In this document: positions 1-8,283 of the stretch, in pieces
Layout: each line of letters starts with the position of its first letter
How positions within the stretch are numbered: position 1 is the stretch's first letter
From: Lachnospiraceae bacterium KM106-2
GTDB taxonomy: Bacteria > Bacillota > Clostridia > Lachnospirales > Lachnospiraceae
Length of the DNA: 64,000 nt
NCBI GenBank assembly: GCA_009731425.1
Contig: AP018794.1
Coordinates: forward strand, 3,778,501-3,842,500
Reading direction: 5' to 3'
Program-made: the position numbers and the translations under genes
Notes under the pieces: generated by a model
Databases searched by the model: none
Seen by the model: only the letters and a program-made list of their open reading frames with translations
Told to the model about the DNA's origin: nothing

Positions 1-1007
1 TAAGAACCACCGATCAAAATATTGCGTTTTGCTAATTGATCAGATAGCTCTTTTGGAGTCATATGGGAATCAAAGTAGATAAAGCTTGTCTGCGATGGGA
101 CGACCATACATCCTAAAGCAGATAAGTGGTCTTGTATGTAGTCTCGTTCTAAAATGCATTTCTTACGAGTTTCTTTAATGTATTCATCATCATATAGTAA
201 AGCGGCGGATGCTGCAAGGTTACCAGAATAGCTTACGTTCCAAGCATGGGACGATTTATATAATTGATCGGTAAGTTCAGGATTGCTGATGGCATATCCG
301 ACACGTACACCGGCCATACCATAAATTTTTGAAAATGTCTTAAGGATTACAAGTGGTTTATCCACTTTGCCTTCTTGAAATAGTTTGATCATGCTGTATA
401 CATTTGGATCATTAGCATATTCCATATAGGCCTCATCAACGACCGTGATCACATGGGATGGCATCTTATGGATCAACTCTTCCAGCTTTCTACAGTCAAC
501 GGCAGTACCGGTTGGATTATTTGGATTACAGATGACTACAATTTTTGTCTTATCGGTAACTTTTGCATAAATAGCATCCAGATCGAATTCATATTTGTCA
601 TTTAGCGGTACAGGGACACAGATACCGCCATTGTCATTTGCCATATCAGGAAAGGCTCCAAAGGTAGGATCTCCGTACACAACTTCATCTCCGGGATTAA
701 TAAAAATAGCACCCAACATATCAATAATTGCACTGGATCCTGGAGCGGTTATTATATTTTCAAATTTTAAGTTATAATGTGATGCGATTGTTTCCTTTAA
801 GGATACGGCAAAGAAGTCTGGATATCTGCTGGACATGGCTATGGTTTCTTTTAAGACTTTTAATGCGCTTGGTGCCATACCAAAATTATTTTCATTGTAG
901 AGCATTCGAATGATGCCTTTTGGAGTAGAACTAGATTTTGTTCTGCTGGCACGAGTACTTGCTGGTTTCACCTTCATACAATCTCTTAATAATACTTCTG
1001 CTTCCAT
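1..1007 (-). CDS. hisC: Histidinol-phosphate aminotransferase-like, C-terminus cut by window edge
   Basis: PLP-dependent class I/II aminotransferase of the HisC type, which converts imidazole-acetol phosphate to histidinol phosphate in histidine synthesis. About 335 codons lie in the window and the 3' end runs off at base 1. Reading from the ATG at 1007, an early NENNFGMAPS motif (HisC usually has NENP), the NPNNPTG loop, the VDEAY segment and the PLP-lysine motif SKIYGMAGVRVGY are all visible. AGGAGA lies just upstream of this ATG. No other his gene is in the window, so a role on another amino acid or phosphate ester cannot be excluded. It is preceded by a near-consensus promoter and a short hairpin leader. 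Confidence 0.85.
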   Translation of the reverse strand, partial: MEAEVLLRDCMKVKPASTRASRTKSSSTPKGIIRMLYNENNFGMAPSALKVLKETIAMSSRYPDFFAVSLKETIASHYNLKFENIITAPGSSAIIDMLGAIFINPGDEVVYGDPTFGAFPDMANDNGGICVPVPLNDKYEFDLDAIYAKVTDKTKIVVICNPNNPTGTAVDCRKLEELIHKMPSHVITVVDEAYMEYANDPNVYSMIKLFQEGKVDKPLVILKTFSKIYGMAGVRVGYAISNPELTDQLYKSSHAWNVSYSGNLAASAALLYDDEYIKETRKKCILERDYIQDHLSALGCMVVPSQTSFIYFDSHMTPKELSDQLAKRNILIGGS

Positions 1008-1042
1008 ATATATTTCTCCTTTCCGTAATGAGAATTGTTTAT

Positions 1043-1085
1043 ACAATAAGAAAAGCACGGCGGTTTTATTCACTCCGTCGTGCTT
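1043..1085 (-). promoter_or_regulatory. Leader hairpin of hisC, terminator-like
   Basis: Eleven-base arms at 1053-1063 and 1075-1085 pair with one A-C mismatch on the minus strand and are followed there by TTTTCTTATT. The hairpin sits between the hisC promoter and its ribosome binding site. No T-box motif is visible. It could be an attenuator or a 5'-end stabiliser. On the plus strand there is no T tract. Confidence 0.45.
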
Positions 1086-1095
1086 AATGGTTTAT

Positions 1096-1124
1096 ATCAT
1101 AATTGTGGATGTATACATTGTCAA
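1096..1124 (-). promoter_or_regulatory. Sigma-A promoter of hisC
   Basis: On the minus strand TTGACA (1119-1124) and TATGAT (1096-1101) are separated by exactly 17 bases. The predicted transcription start is near 1089, only about four bases before a stable hairpin. Confidence 0.8.
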
Positions 1125-1261
1125 TATGGGGTACCGATAAAAAAGAAAAACATCGTTCTCATTTTCGCAAACGTTATTTTAATTCGATTACGGATAAATC
1201 GATTGACATGAAAAACTGGAGTGATTAAAATAAGCCGCATTATAGGGAAGGAGGAAGAAAG

Positions 1262-2623
1262 GTGCAGAATGAAACGAATAGAGTAATGTTTGATCGGAAG
1301 TTCCTCGTACAGTTGGTTGGACCTCTTGTAATCGAACAAATCCTGCAAGTTACGGTAGGAATGGCAGATATGATCATGGTGTCAGGAGCTGGTGAATGTG
1401 CGGTATCAGGTGTCTCTCTTGTAAATACGATCAGTAATCTGTTGATCTATCTGTTTTCAGCAATGGCAGCAGGAGGTGCTGTGGTGGGAGCTCAAGCGCT
1501 AGGGAGTAAAAATAAGAAACTTGCTTATTCAGTTGCCAATCAGTTAATGACGGTATGTGGAATCATAGCAGTAGTAATAGCTGCCATATCAGTAGTATCA
1601 AATCATTTTGTATTGCATCTGATTTACGGAAGTGTTGATAAGAGGGTAATGGATAATGCGGTGATTTATTACTATATTACGGCGTTTTCATTTCCATTCC
1701 TTTCACTTTACAATGGGTGTGCAGCACTGTTTCGTGCAATGGGAAACTCCAAAATATCAATGATGACGACGTTTTTAATGAATGGTATTAATATTGTAGG
1801 CAATGCAGTCCTGGTGTATGGGGTACATATGGGGGTGGCAGGCGTCGGTACTGCAACTTTGGTTTCTAGGATCGTAGCATGTATTATAGCGATGTTTCTT
1901 CTTCGGAATGAAAAATATCCAATGCATATTGATCAGCACTTTAGATTTGGATTTGATTGGAAGATCATTAAGAAGATACTGCATATTGGTGTACCAAATG
2001 GAATTGAAAATAGTATCTTTCAGATTGGTAAATTATTTACGCAGAGCTTGATCAGCAGTTTTGGAACAGCTTCCATAGCGGCAAATGCAACCGCAAGTAC
2101 GATTGAGTTATTGGCGACAATTCCGGCATCATCGATTGCACTTGCGTTGACCACTGTAGTTGGACAATGTGTTGGCGCAAATAATTATGCAGAGGCAAGA
2201 AAATATACCAAGAAACTGATGGCAGGGGGATATATTCAGCTTATGTTATTGAATATGCTGATCATTGTAATTGCACCATGGATAGCAAGTTTATACAATC
2301 TTACAGCAGAAGGCAACCACTTAGCAATTCAACTAATCCGCTATCATAGCTGTTGCTGTATGTTGATTTGGCCACTTTCCTTTACGTTGCCTTCTACCTT
2401 GCGGGCAGCAGGAGATGTAAGGTTTACTATGTGTTCTTCTATCATCAGTATGTGGATCTTTCGAATAGGACTTGCTTATCTGATCGGAGGATATTTACAT
2501 GGTGGTGTACTTGGAGTTTGGATTGCTATGACCATCGACTGGGCAGTTCGTTCTTTACTAAATGTAGTCAGATTCCACGGGCATCGGTGGGAGCACGAAT
2601 CGCTAGTTAAAGATGCAGCCTAG
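1262..2623 (+). CDS. MATE family multidrug/sodium antiporter
   Basis: A 453-residue polytopic membrane protein of the MATE family, which exports cationic compounds in exchange for Na+ or H+. About twelve hydrophobic segments run from residue 12 (FLVQLVGPLVIEQIL) to the C-terminus, in the two-lobe MATE pattern, with the family-typical GAQALGSKN cytoplasmic loop near residue 80. The start is GTG, chosen because AAGGAGGAAG lies just upstream. The gene stands alone between hisC and a convergent dehydrogenase and ends at a strong bidirectional terminator. Substrate cannot be told from sequence. It is one of three MATE genes in the window (others at 9.9 and 28.1 kb). Confidence 0.9.
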   Translation: MQNETNRVMFDRKFLVQLVGPLVIEQILQVTVGMADMIMVSGAGECAVSGVSLVNTISNLLIYLFSAMAAGGAVVGAQALGSKNKKLAYSVANQLMTVCGIIAVVIAAISVVSNHFVLHLIYGSVDKRVMDNAVIYYYITAFSFPFLSLYNGCAALFRAMGNSKISMMTTFLMNGINIVGNAVLVYGVHMGVAGVGTATLVSRIVACIIAMFLLRNEKYPMHIDQHFRFGFDWKIIKKILHIGVPNGIENSIFQIGKLFTQSLISSFGTASIAANATASTIELLATIPASSIALALTTVVGQCVGANNYAEARKYTKKLMAGGYIQLMLLNMLIIVIAPWIASLYNLTAEGNHLAIQLIRYHSCCCMLIWPLSFTLPSTLRAAGDVRFTMCSSIISMWIFRIGLAYLIGGYLHGGVLGVWIAMTIDWAVRSLLNVVRFHGHRWEHESLVKDAA

Positions 2624-2634
2624 AAGAGATTAAA

Positions 2635-2671
2635 AAAGAGGTTCAAAAGTGTTTTACTTTTGAACCTCTTT
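2635..2671. terminator. Bidirectional intrinsic terminator
   Basis: Arms 2635-2650 and 2656-2671 form a 16-bp perfect stem with a GTTTT loop, flanked by A and T runs. It serves the MATE gene on the plus strand and the convergent dehydrogenase on the minus strand. Confidence 0.9.
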
Positions 2672-2740
2672 TCAGCTTGTTGATAATGTCGCCAAGCTTG
2701 GAAGAAAGGCATTAGTCCAGAAGCCGAAAAGCGCGGTTCC
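2672..2740 (+). repeat. Dispersed intergenic repeat A, copy 1 (short form)
   Basis: Shares the blocks AGCTTG..GTCGCCAAGCTTGG, GAAAGGCA and CCAGAAGCCGAAAAGCGCGG with the longer element at 48076-48229. Copy 1 lacks the central portion of roughly 75-80 bases and the right arm of the last hairpin. It lies between a terminator and the 3' end of the dehydrogenase gene. Confidence 0.7.
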
Positions 2741-2746
2741 TCGGGA

Positions 2747-3754
2747 TTAGCTGATCACTGATTTTGGTTCCCCTTGTAAGTATGCTTCGAAGTTATCAAT
2801 TGCCATATCAATAGCACGAAAACGGGAAGCACGTGTTAACCATGCAATATGTTGTGTAATATAGGCATTATCACATTTTAAAAGAGGAGAGGAGGAAATG
2901 TTAGGTTCCGTTGCTAGAACATCTAGCCCTGCGGCATAAATTTTCTTTGTATTTAAGGCGTCAGCAAGATCCTGTTCATTGATCAATCCGCCTCTTGCAG
3001 TATTAATTAGGATGACACCATCTTTCATCTGTTCAATCGTATTTTGATTGATCATATTGGCGCTTTCGGCAGTATAAGGACAGTTGAGAGAAATGACATC
3101 ACTTCGTTCTAGGAGTTCAGGGATGCTGACTTGTTCGACAAAACGATATTGTCTTCCTAGTTTTTTGTGACGATTGTAGGATAAAACATGCATTCCGAAA
3201 CTAGCAGCTATCTTGGCAATATTAAAACCGATAGAACCAAGTCCGATGATTCCGATTGTTTTTCCATATAGTTCAATGAGCGGTTTTCTTGCAAGACCGT
3301 AGGATGCGATATTTTTAGGTATTGTCCAGTCCGTCGTCTTGGTATGATCAGAGTGATAGCTGATATTATGACAGATTTCCATAAGAAGTGCCCAGGAATG
3401 TTCTGCAATCGTCTGCGCACCATAAATGGTGTTGGTGATCGTAAGACCCATTTTTCTGACCATTTCGGTATCAAATTCTTCGAATCCATGTCCAAGACAG
3501 GAGATATATTTTAGATTTGGATGTTTTGAGAGGAATTCTTTATTAATCACATTTTTTGAGATCCAGAGGCCAAAAACAACATCTGCATCTTGGATATAGG
3601 TATGTAAGGTATTTGCATCGGGATAACCATCGGGTTTATAAATCTTAATCTCGTCAACTTCAGGAATGCTGTAAAGTTGTCTCCAGTGTTCGCTTAATTC
3701 CTCTTCTGTGATATCTGGTTGTTGAACATCTTCTTGAATAATTGTTATTTTCAT
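2747..3754 (-). CDS. D-isomer-specific 2-hydroxyacid dehydrogenase
   Basis: A 335-residue NAD-dependent D-2-hydroxyacid dehydrogenase, a family that reduces 2-keto acids such as hydroxypyruvate, glyoxylate or pyruvate. The Rossmann motif IGIIGLGSIGFNIAKI sits near the middle. The catalytic Arg is in LINTARGGL, the Glu in VLATEPNIS, and the His in ITQHIAWLTR. The start is placed at the second of two close ATGs because AAAGGATG is correctly spaced for it; the upstream ATG at 3763 overlaps that site. It is monocistronic with its own promoter. The precise substrate is unknown; hydroxypyruvate/glycerate reductases are close relatives. Confidence 0.85.
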   Translation of the reverse strand: MKITIIQEDVQQPDITEEELSEHWRQLYSIPEVDEIKIYKPDGYPDANTLHTYIQDADVVFGLWISKNVINKEFLSKHPNLKYISCLGHGFEEFDTEMVRKMGLTITNTIYGAQTIAEHSWALLMEICHNISYHSDHTKTTDWTIPKNIASYGLARKPLIELYGKTIGIIGLGSIGFNIAKIAASFGMHVLSYNRHKKLGRQYRFVEQVSIPELLERSDVISLNCPYTAESANMINQNTIEQMKDGVILINTARGGLINEQDLADALNTKKIYAAGLDVLATEPNISSSPLLKCDNAYITQHIAWLTRASRFRAIDMAIDNFEAYLQGEPKSVIS

Positions 3755-3802
3755 AGGTATCATCCTTTCTATAAAAGTAAATTGGTAGAAAATATAAGCA
3801 TC

Positions 3803-3831
3803 ATTCTATAGTCAGACATTTTACCTGTCAA
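3803..3831 (-). promoter_or_regulatory. Sigma-A promoter of the D-2-hydroxyacid dehydrogenase
   Basis: On the minus strand TTGACA (3826-3831), a 17-base spacer and TAGAAT (3803-3808). Confidence 0.75.
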
Positions 3832-4051
3832 GGAAGGTATTGTTTGAATTAATAAAAAAAAGGTTGGAATATTCTAAACGAATTAAAATAACGTATTGAA
3901 ATCATTTACTTGACTTTAACGTGTTGACGTGATAAAAGTTCAATAATTAATTTTTCACAGAGCTCTCAGCAGTAGGGATGTGATTGAAAACTTTGCGAAA
4001 GAAAACAGAATAATATGAAATATGTTGGTTTACTAAGAGTTCTTAAGAAGA

Positions 4052-4094
4052 CAAGGGCGTCGTAGAAAATTTCTATGACGCTCTTGTTTTTTTT
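4052..4094 (+). terminator. Intrinsic terminator upstream of the peptide transporter operon
   Basis: Arms 4052-4065 and 4073-4086 pair almost completely (two G-T pairs), capped by an A/T loop and followed by eight T residues. It lies before, not after, a gene set on the same strand. Confidence 0.85.
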
Positions 4095-4096
4095 GC

Positions 4097-4135
4097 TTTA
4101 TAGGAAATTGCATCACAATCCCCTTTAAAGTAAAA
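4097..4135 (+). repeat. Post-terminator hairpin repeat C, copy 1
   Basis: A 39-base element aligning without gaps to copies at 27171, 48341 and 63550. TTTATAGG pairs imperfectly with CCTTTAAA and an inner ATTG pairs with CAAT. It starts two bases after the T tract of the terminator. Confidence 0.6.
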
Positions 4136-4185
4136 GAAGTAAGCCAAACTTTCTGTTCAATAAGAAAAAGGAAGGAGAACGACCT

Positions 4186-5103
4186 ATGGGTAGATATTTA
4201 TTAAAGCGATTATTAATAGGGGTTTTAACACTTTGGGTACTAATTACAATTACATTTTTTATGACGAAGGCAATGCCAGGAAGTCCGTTATCATCTAAAA
4301 ATGTAACTGGTTCGACACTTAAGATCATGGAGAAAGAATATGGACTAGATAAACCAGTATTACAGCAGTATGGAATTTATTTATTGAATGTTTTGAAAGG
4401 AGATTTAGGAACTTCTTATAAGAAACCCGGTACAAAAGTATCTACCATTATTGCTGATACGTTTGAACCAACCTTGAAGTTAGGGATGGTTGGTTTAGCG
4501 ATCACACTTGTAGTTGGAATTGGAACGGGAATCTGTATGGCAAGAGTAAAGAGTGAGAGACTCAAGGGCATATGGTTAGGAGGACTGACATTTGGTGTTA
4601 GTATACCGAATTTCTTAGTGGCACTGCTATTGATGTTAATCTTTGGAGTGGAACTTCAGTGGTTCCCAATCCTTGGATTAGATAGTCCAGCTAATTATGT
4701 ATTGCCTGCCATCGCAATGGCATTGTATCCGATATCAGCGGTATCTAAGTTGACCGCAACGAATTATCAAGAGGTGATGAAACAGGATTATATTACAATG
4801 GCAAGGGCAAAGGGAATTAGCAATTGGACTATTGTTTTCAGGCATGTTCTAAAGAATGCACTGATCCCGGTCATTACTTATATGGGACCGATGGTAGCAC
4901 TTCTGATCACAGGCAGTGTAGTAATTGAAGACATCTATACCATTCCTGGAATAGGACGAGAATTTATCCAATCCATCAGTAATCATGATTACACACTTGT
5001 TTTAGGAATCACGATCTTTATTGGAGCGATCATCATCATATGTAACATACTTGCTGATATAATCTGCTCCATCGTTGACCCAAGAATTCGGGAAAGCATG
5101 TAA
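4186..5103 (+). CDS. Peptide/nickel ABC transporter permease, DppB/OppB type
   Basis: A 305-residue inner-membrane permease, the first of the two channel subunits of a dipeptide/oligopeptide/nickel-class importer. An N-terminal membrane helix (LLIGVLTLWVLITITFF) is followed by the exported loop and five further helices. The ATPase-contact (EAA) loop is YITMARAKGISNWTIVFRHV. GGAGAACGACCT precedes the ATG. It begins a cluster ordered B-C-D-F-A, the reverse of the second importer at 15.8-21.2 kb, where the binding protein comes first. Substrate class cannot be fixed from sequence; the P-II and Amt genes downstream make a nitrogen-rich substrate such as peptides plausible. Confidence 0.9.
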   Translation: MGRYLLKRLLIGVLTLWVLITITFFMTKAMPGSPLSSKNVTGSTLKIMEKEYGLDKPVLQQYGIYLLNVLKGDLGTSYKKPGTKVSTIIADTFEPTLKLGMVGLAITLVVGIGTGICMARVKSERLKGIWLGGLTFGVSIPNFLVALLLMLIFGVELQWFPILGLDSPANYVLPAIAMALYPISAVSKLTATNYQEVMKQDYITMARAKGISNWTIVFRHVLKNALIPVITYMGPMVALLITGSVVIEDIYTIPGIGREFIQSISNHDYTLVLGITIFIGAIIIICNILADIICSIVDPRIRESM

Positions 5104-5142
5104 AAGAGAAACTGTATTTATAGTTATAAAGGAGGAATTGGT

Positions 5143-6132
5143 ATGGAAGTAACGGCAGGTAGAATTGAAAGTAATAGGAAAGTTGAGAAGACAGGGGAGT
5201 CGTCTAGAGTGGAGAACATACCATCTGAGAAAGAGCTTTTCCGTAAGCTGCGAGATGATGAAAAAAATGATGAATTTATCGCAGTTGAGAGCAGAACCTT
5301 TCTTCAAAGTGCAATAAAGAGATTTACAAAGAATAAAAGAGCAGTAATCGGGCTGATCATTTTAGCAATTGTTGTACTGTTCGCGATTTTTGGCCCTATG
5401 TTCTGTAAATATTCCTATTCAGAACAGAATACAGTTTTAGCCAACGCAGGGCCAAGTATGGATCATTTCTTTGGAACAGATAAATTTGGACGTGATATCT
5501 ATTCCAGAATATTAAGTGGGGCAAGGATCAGTTTATTGGTTGGTCTGGTGGCGGCATTAGGAAACTTGATCATCGGAACGATATATGGTGGAATTGCAGG
5601 TTACTTTGGTGGAAAAGTTGATACCATATTGATGCGTATTGTTGATATCATTTATTCTATTCCAGCCATGCTTTATATCGTATTGATCATGTTAATCTTT
5701 GGAGCTAGTGTTGTCAGTATTATCATCGGTATTTCCATTACTAGTTGGATCGATATGGCACGAATTGTAAGGTCGGAGATTAAGAGTCTTAAGAAACAAG
5801 AATTTACGATGGCAGCCTTTGTACTAGGTGCAAGTGATAAAAGAATTTTATTTAAACATCTTTTGATCAATGCGGTTGGTTCTATCGTTGTTACGGTAAC
5901 CTTGATGGTACCTCAGGCAATCTTTACAGAAGCATGGTTATCATTCTTAGGTGTTGGTATTTCTGCTCCTCAAGCGAGTTGGGGAACATTAGCTCAAGAT
6001 GCAAGGGCATTATTACAGGTGTATCCAATGCAGACAGTTTATCCTTTAGTAGCTATTTGTGTGACGATATTTGCATTTACATTTGTCGGAGAAGGATTGG
6101 GAGCAGCATTAGATCCAAAGACCAAGAAATAG
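5143..6132 (+). CDS. Peptide/nickel ABC transporter permease, DppC/OppC type
   Basis: A 329-residue second permease. A charged cytoplasmic N-terminus of about 65 residues leads to the family motif FTKNKRAVIGLIIL at the first membrane helix. Next come the exported segment HFFGTDKFGRDIYSRI, which is typical of DppC/OppC, and five more helices. The EAA loop reads FTMAAFVLGASDKRILFKHL. AAAGGAGGAATT is well placed for the ATG. It lies 39 bases after the first permease and 16 before the first ATPase, so the cluster is clearly one operon. Confidence 0.9.
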   Translation: MEVTAGRIESNRKVEKTGESSRVENIPSEKELFRKLRDDEKNDEFIAVESRTFLQSAIKRFTKNKRAVIGLIILAIVVLFAIFGPMFCKYSYSEQNTVLANAGPSMDHFFGTDKFGRDIYSRILSGARISLLVGLVAALGNLIIGTIYGGIAGYFGGKVDTILMRIVDIIYSIPAMLYIVLIMLIFGASVVSIIIGISITSWIDMARIVRSEIKSLKKQEFTMAAFVLGASDKRILFKHLLINAVGSIVVTVTLMVPQAIFTEAWLSFLGVGISAPQASWGTLAQDARALLQVYPMQTVYPLVAICVTIFAFTFVGEGLGAALDPKTKK

Positions 6133-6148
6133 TAGGAGGCGATGCGAT

Positions 6149-7183
6149 ATGAGTTTACTGGAAATACAAGGACTACAAACAGAATTTCAGACAGAACAAG
6201 GTGTTGTAACGGCGGTACGTGGAGTGAATTATACCGTAAATGAAGGCGAGATAGTTGGAATTGTTGGTGAGTCTGGTTCAGGTAAAAGTGTTGGTATGCT
6301 TTCCTTAATGGGACTGCTTGCAGATAACGGAAAAGTGACAAAGGGAACGATCAAGTTTGCAGGTCAAGATATTTCTCCAACTGATTTAACTACATCTAAA
6401 AAGAAAGCTCAGTATGAGAAAAAGATGCGCGAGATTCGTGGAAATAAAATTGGAATGATCTTTCAGGATCCGATGTCGTATCTAAATCCAGTTATAACAA
6501 TTCAAAAGCAGATTATCGAGGGAATCATGTATCATACAAAATGTAGTAAGAAGCAGGCGATTAAAAGGGCGATAGAGTTGATGCGTATGGTCGGTATCCC
6601 AAATCCAGAAACAAGATTAAAGCAGTATCCGTTTGAATTCTCAGGTGGTATGAGACAGAGGATCATCATCGCTATTGCATTGGCATGTGATCCGAAGCTT
6701 ATTATTGCAGATGAGCCGACTACAGCATTGGATGTTACGGTTCAGGCGCAGATCCTGGATTTAATCAAAGAGTTGACTGTTAAGTCAGGAGCTGGCTGTA
6801 TCATGATCACTCATGATCTTGGTGTGGTTGCTTCTGTATGTGATAGTATCTGCATTATGTATGGTGGACGCTTGATGGAACAAGGGAAGACAGATGAAAT
6901 CTTTTATGATCCGAAACATCCCTATACAAAAGGTTTATTACAAAGTAGTGCCAGTTCCAACAAAAATGAACCGCTGCAGCCGATCCCTGGAACACCGCCT
7001 GATTTATTAAAGATAAAGAAAGGATGTCCATTTGCAGCAAGGTGTAATGAAACAATGGCAATTTGCACACAGTATGACCCACTGGAAGCAGAATTCTCGG
7101 ATAGTCATAAATGTTCCTGCTGGCTTCATTGTAAAGATCGTTATATGGAAGTACTGGAAAAGGAGGCGGATGCCAATGAGTGA
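6149..7183 (+). CDS. Peptide/nickel ABC transporter ATPase, DppD/OppD type
   Basis: A 344-residue nucleotide-binding subunit. Walker A is GESGSGKSVG, the signature is FSGGMRQR and Walker B is LIIADEPTTALD. The C-terminal oligopeptide/dipeptide domain carries the cysteine-rich motif GCPFAARC followed by further Cys residues (CTQY, KCSCW), which in the family can hold an iron-sulfur cluster. TAGGAGGCGATGCG precedes the ATG. The last codons overlap the start of the second ATPase by eight bases, indicating translational coupling. Confidence 0.92.
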   Translation: MSLLEIQGLQTEFQTEQGVVTAVRGVNYTVNEGEIVGIVGESGSGKSVGMLSLMGLLADNGKVTKGTIKFAGQDISPTDLTTSKKKAQYEKKMREIRGNKIGMIFQDPMSYLNPVITIQKQIIEGIMYHTKCSKKQAIKRAIELMRMVGIPNPETRLKQYPFEFSGGMRQRIIIAIALACDPKLIIADEPTTALDVTVQAQILDLIKELTVKSGAGCIMITHDLGVVASVCDSICIMYGGRLMEQGKTDEIFYDPKHPYTKGLLQSSASSNKNEPLQPIPGTPPDLLKIKKGCPFAARCNETMAICTQYDPLEAEFSDSHKCSCWLHCKDRYMEVLEKEADANE

Positions 7184-8192
7184 ACCAATCTTAGAACTGA
7201 AAAAGCTTTGTAAGTACTTTCCGATATCAAAAGGAAGACAGGTATATGCAGTAAATGATGTTTCGCTAAAAATTGAAAAGGGTGAGACGCTTGGAATCGT
7301 TGGGGAATCCGGCTGTGGAAAGAGCACCATGGGACGAACTTTGTTAAAGGTATATGAACCAACATCTGGCCAGATTCTCTTTCACGGCGAGGATATTACC
7401 AAGTTAAAGAAACGGCAGATGCTTCCTTATCGTATGAAGATGCAGATGATATTTCAAGATCCTTATGCGTCATTGAATCCTAGGTTTACCATTGGTGATA
7501 TTATTGAGGAACCAATGGTGATCCATAAGATGGGAACTTTAGAATCGCGAAAGAAGAGAGTGCAGGAACTGATTGAAATAGTAGGATTGAAGCCAGACCA
7601 TATAAGAAGATATCCTTTTGAATTCTCAGGTGGCCAGAGACAGCGTATTGGAATTGCCAGAACATTAGCGTTAGAGCCTGATTTTATTGTCTGTGATGAA
7701 CCCATATCTGCACTTGATGTTTCGATTCAAGCACAGGTAATTAATTTATTAGAGAGGATACAAAGAGAGACTGGAGTAAGCTATCTGTTTATTGCCCACG
7801 ATCTTGGAATGGTTCATCATATCAGCCATAAGATTGGTGTTATGTATCTTGGTAATTTACTTGAATATGGAACTTCAGATGATGTATATCTAAGGCCATT
7901 ACATCCATATACAAGGGCATTGATATCGGCAGCACCGGTTGCAGATCCTAAGCAGGCAAGGGAAAAAAATAGAATTGTATTACAAGGAGAGGTTCCAAGT
8001 CCCATTAATCCTCCGAAAGGATGTGTATTTGCAGGAAGATGTCCTTATGCCACAGAGGAGTGCAGATCGTTACGACCAGATATGTATGAATATGATGGAA
8101 GACAAGTTGCTTGTTTAATTTATTCTCCAAAGAATCAGAGAAAATATGCTGAGATGGATATGAGACCGGAAGAGGCAATTTTTATAGAGTGA
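7176..8192 (+). CDS. Peptide/nickel ABC transporter ATPase, DppF/OppF type
   Basis: A 338-residue partner ATPase. Walker A is GESGCGKSTM, the signature FSGGQRQR, Walker B FIVCDEPISALD, and the C-terminal motif is GCVFAGRCPYATEEC. The reading frame is open further upstream, but the ATG at 7176 fits because AAGGAGG ends nine bases before it, while the ATG at 7170 is too close. It heterodimerises with the preceding DppD-type ATPase. Confidence 0.92.
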   Translation: MSEPILELKKLCKYFPISKGRQVYAVNDVSLKIEKGETLGIVGESGCGKSTMGRTLLKVYEPTSGQILFHGEDITKLKKRQMLPYRMKMQMIFQDPYASLNPRFTIGDIIEEPMVIHKMGTLESRKKRVQELIEIVGLKPDHIRRYPFEFSGGQRQRIGIARTLALEPDFIVCDEPISALDVSIQAQVINLLERIQRETGVSYLFIAHDLGMVHHISHKIGVMYLGNLLEYGTSDDVYLRPLHPYTRALISAAPVADPKQAREKNRIVLQGEVPSPINPPKGCVFAGRCPYATEECRSLRPDMYEYDGRQVACLIYSPKNQRKYAEMDMRPEEAIFIE

Positions 8193-8283
8193 AAATAAAG
8201 TAGATTTAATTCTGCTTTATATAGAAGAAACCCGTTAACAGACATCAGATAAAATATATTTGACGCTGAAAGGAGAAATCTAT

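Larger units (their letters stand above)
3910..4185 (+). promoter_or_regulatory. Long structured leader of the peptide transporter operon
   Basis: Between the divergent dehydrogenase promoter and the permease gene lie about 350 bases with no credible long ORF. Possible -35 boxes TTGACT (3910) and TTGACG (3924) are followed by weak -10 candidates near 3933-3950. Roughly 110-150 bases further on is a strong terminator hairpin (4052-4094), still 90 bases before the first gene. The arrangement suggests either conditional termination (riboswitch or attenuator) or a small RNA that ends at 4094. I recognise no known riboswitch core or T-box sequence. A 16-codon ORF at 4015-4065 (MKYVGLLRVLKKTRAS) stops inside the terminator stem but lacks a good ribosome binding site. 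Confidence 0.45.

Noticed and set aside
910..1140. Plus-strand open frame over the start of hisC
   Set aside because: It is antisense to hisC and its leader hairpin and lacks a ribosome site.
4015..4065. 16-codon leader peptide gene
   Set aside because: It ends inside the terminator stem, which is suggestive, but the ribosome binding site is poor and the residues show no run of one amino acid, so it is not listed as a gene.
3840..4095. T-box or known riboswitch before the peptide transporter operon
   Set aside because: No GGTGG..CCGCG T-box sequence, SAM, lysine, purine or preQ1 core could be recognised; only a generic leader with a terminator is claimed.
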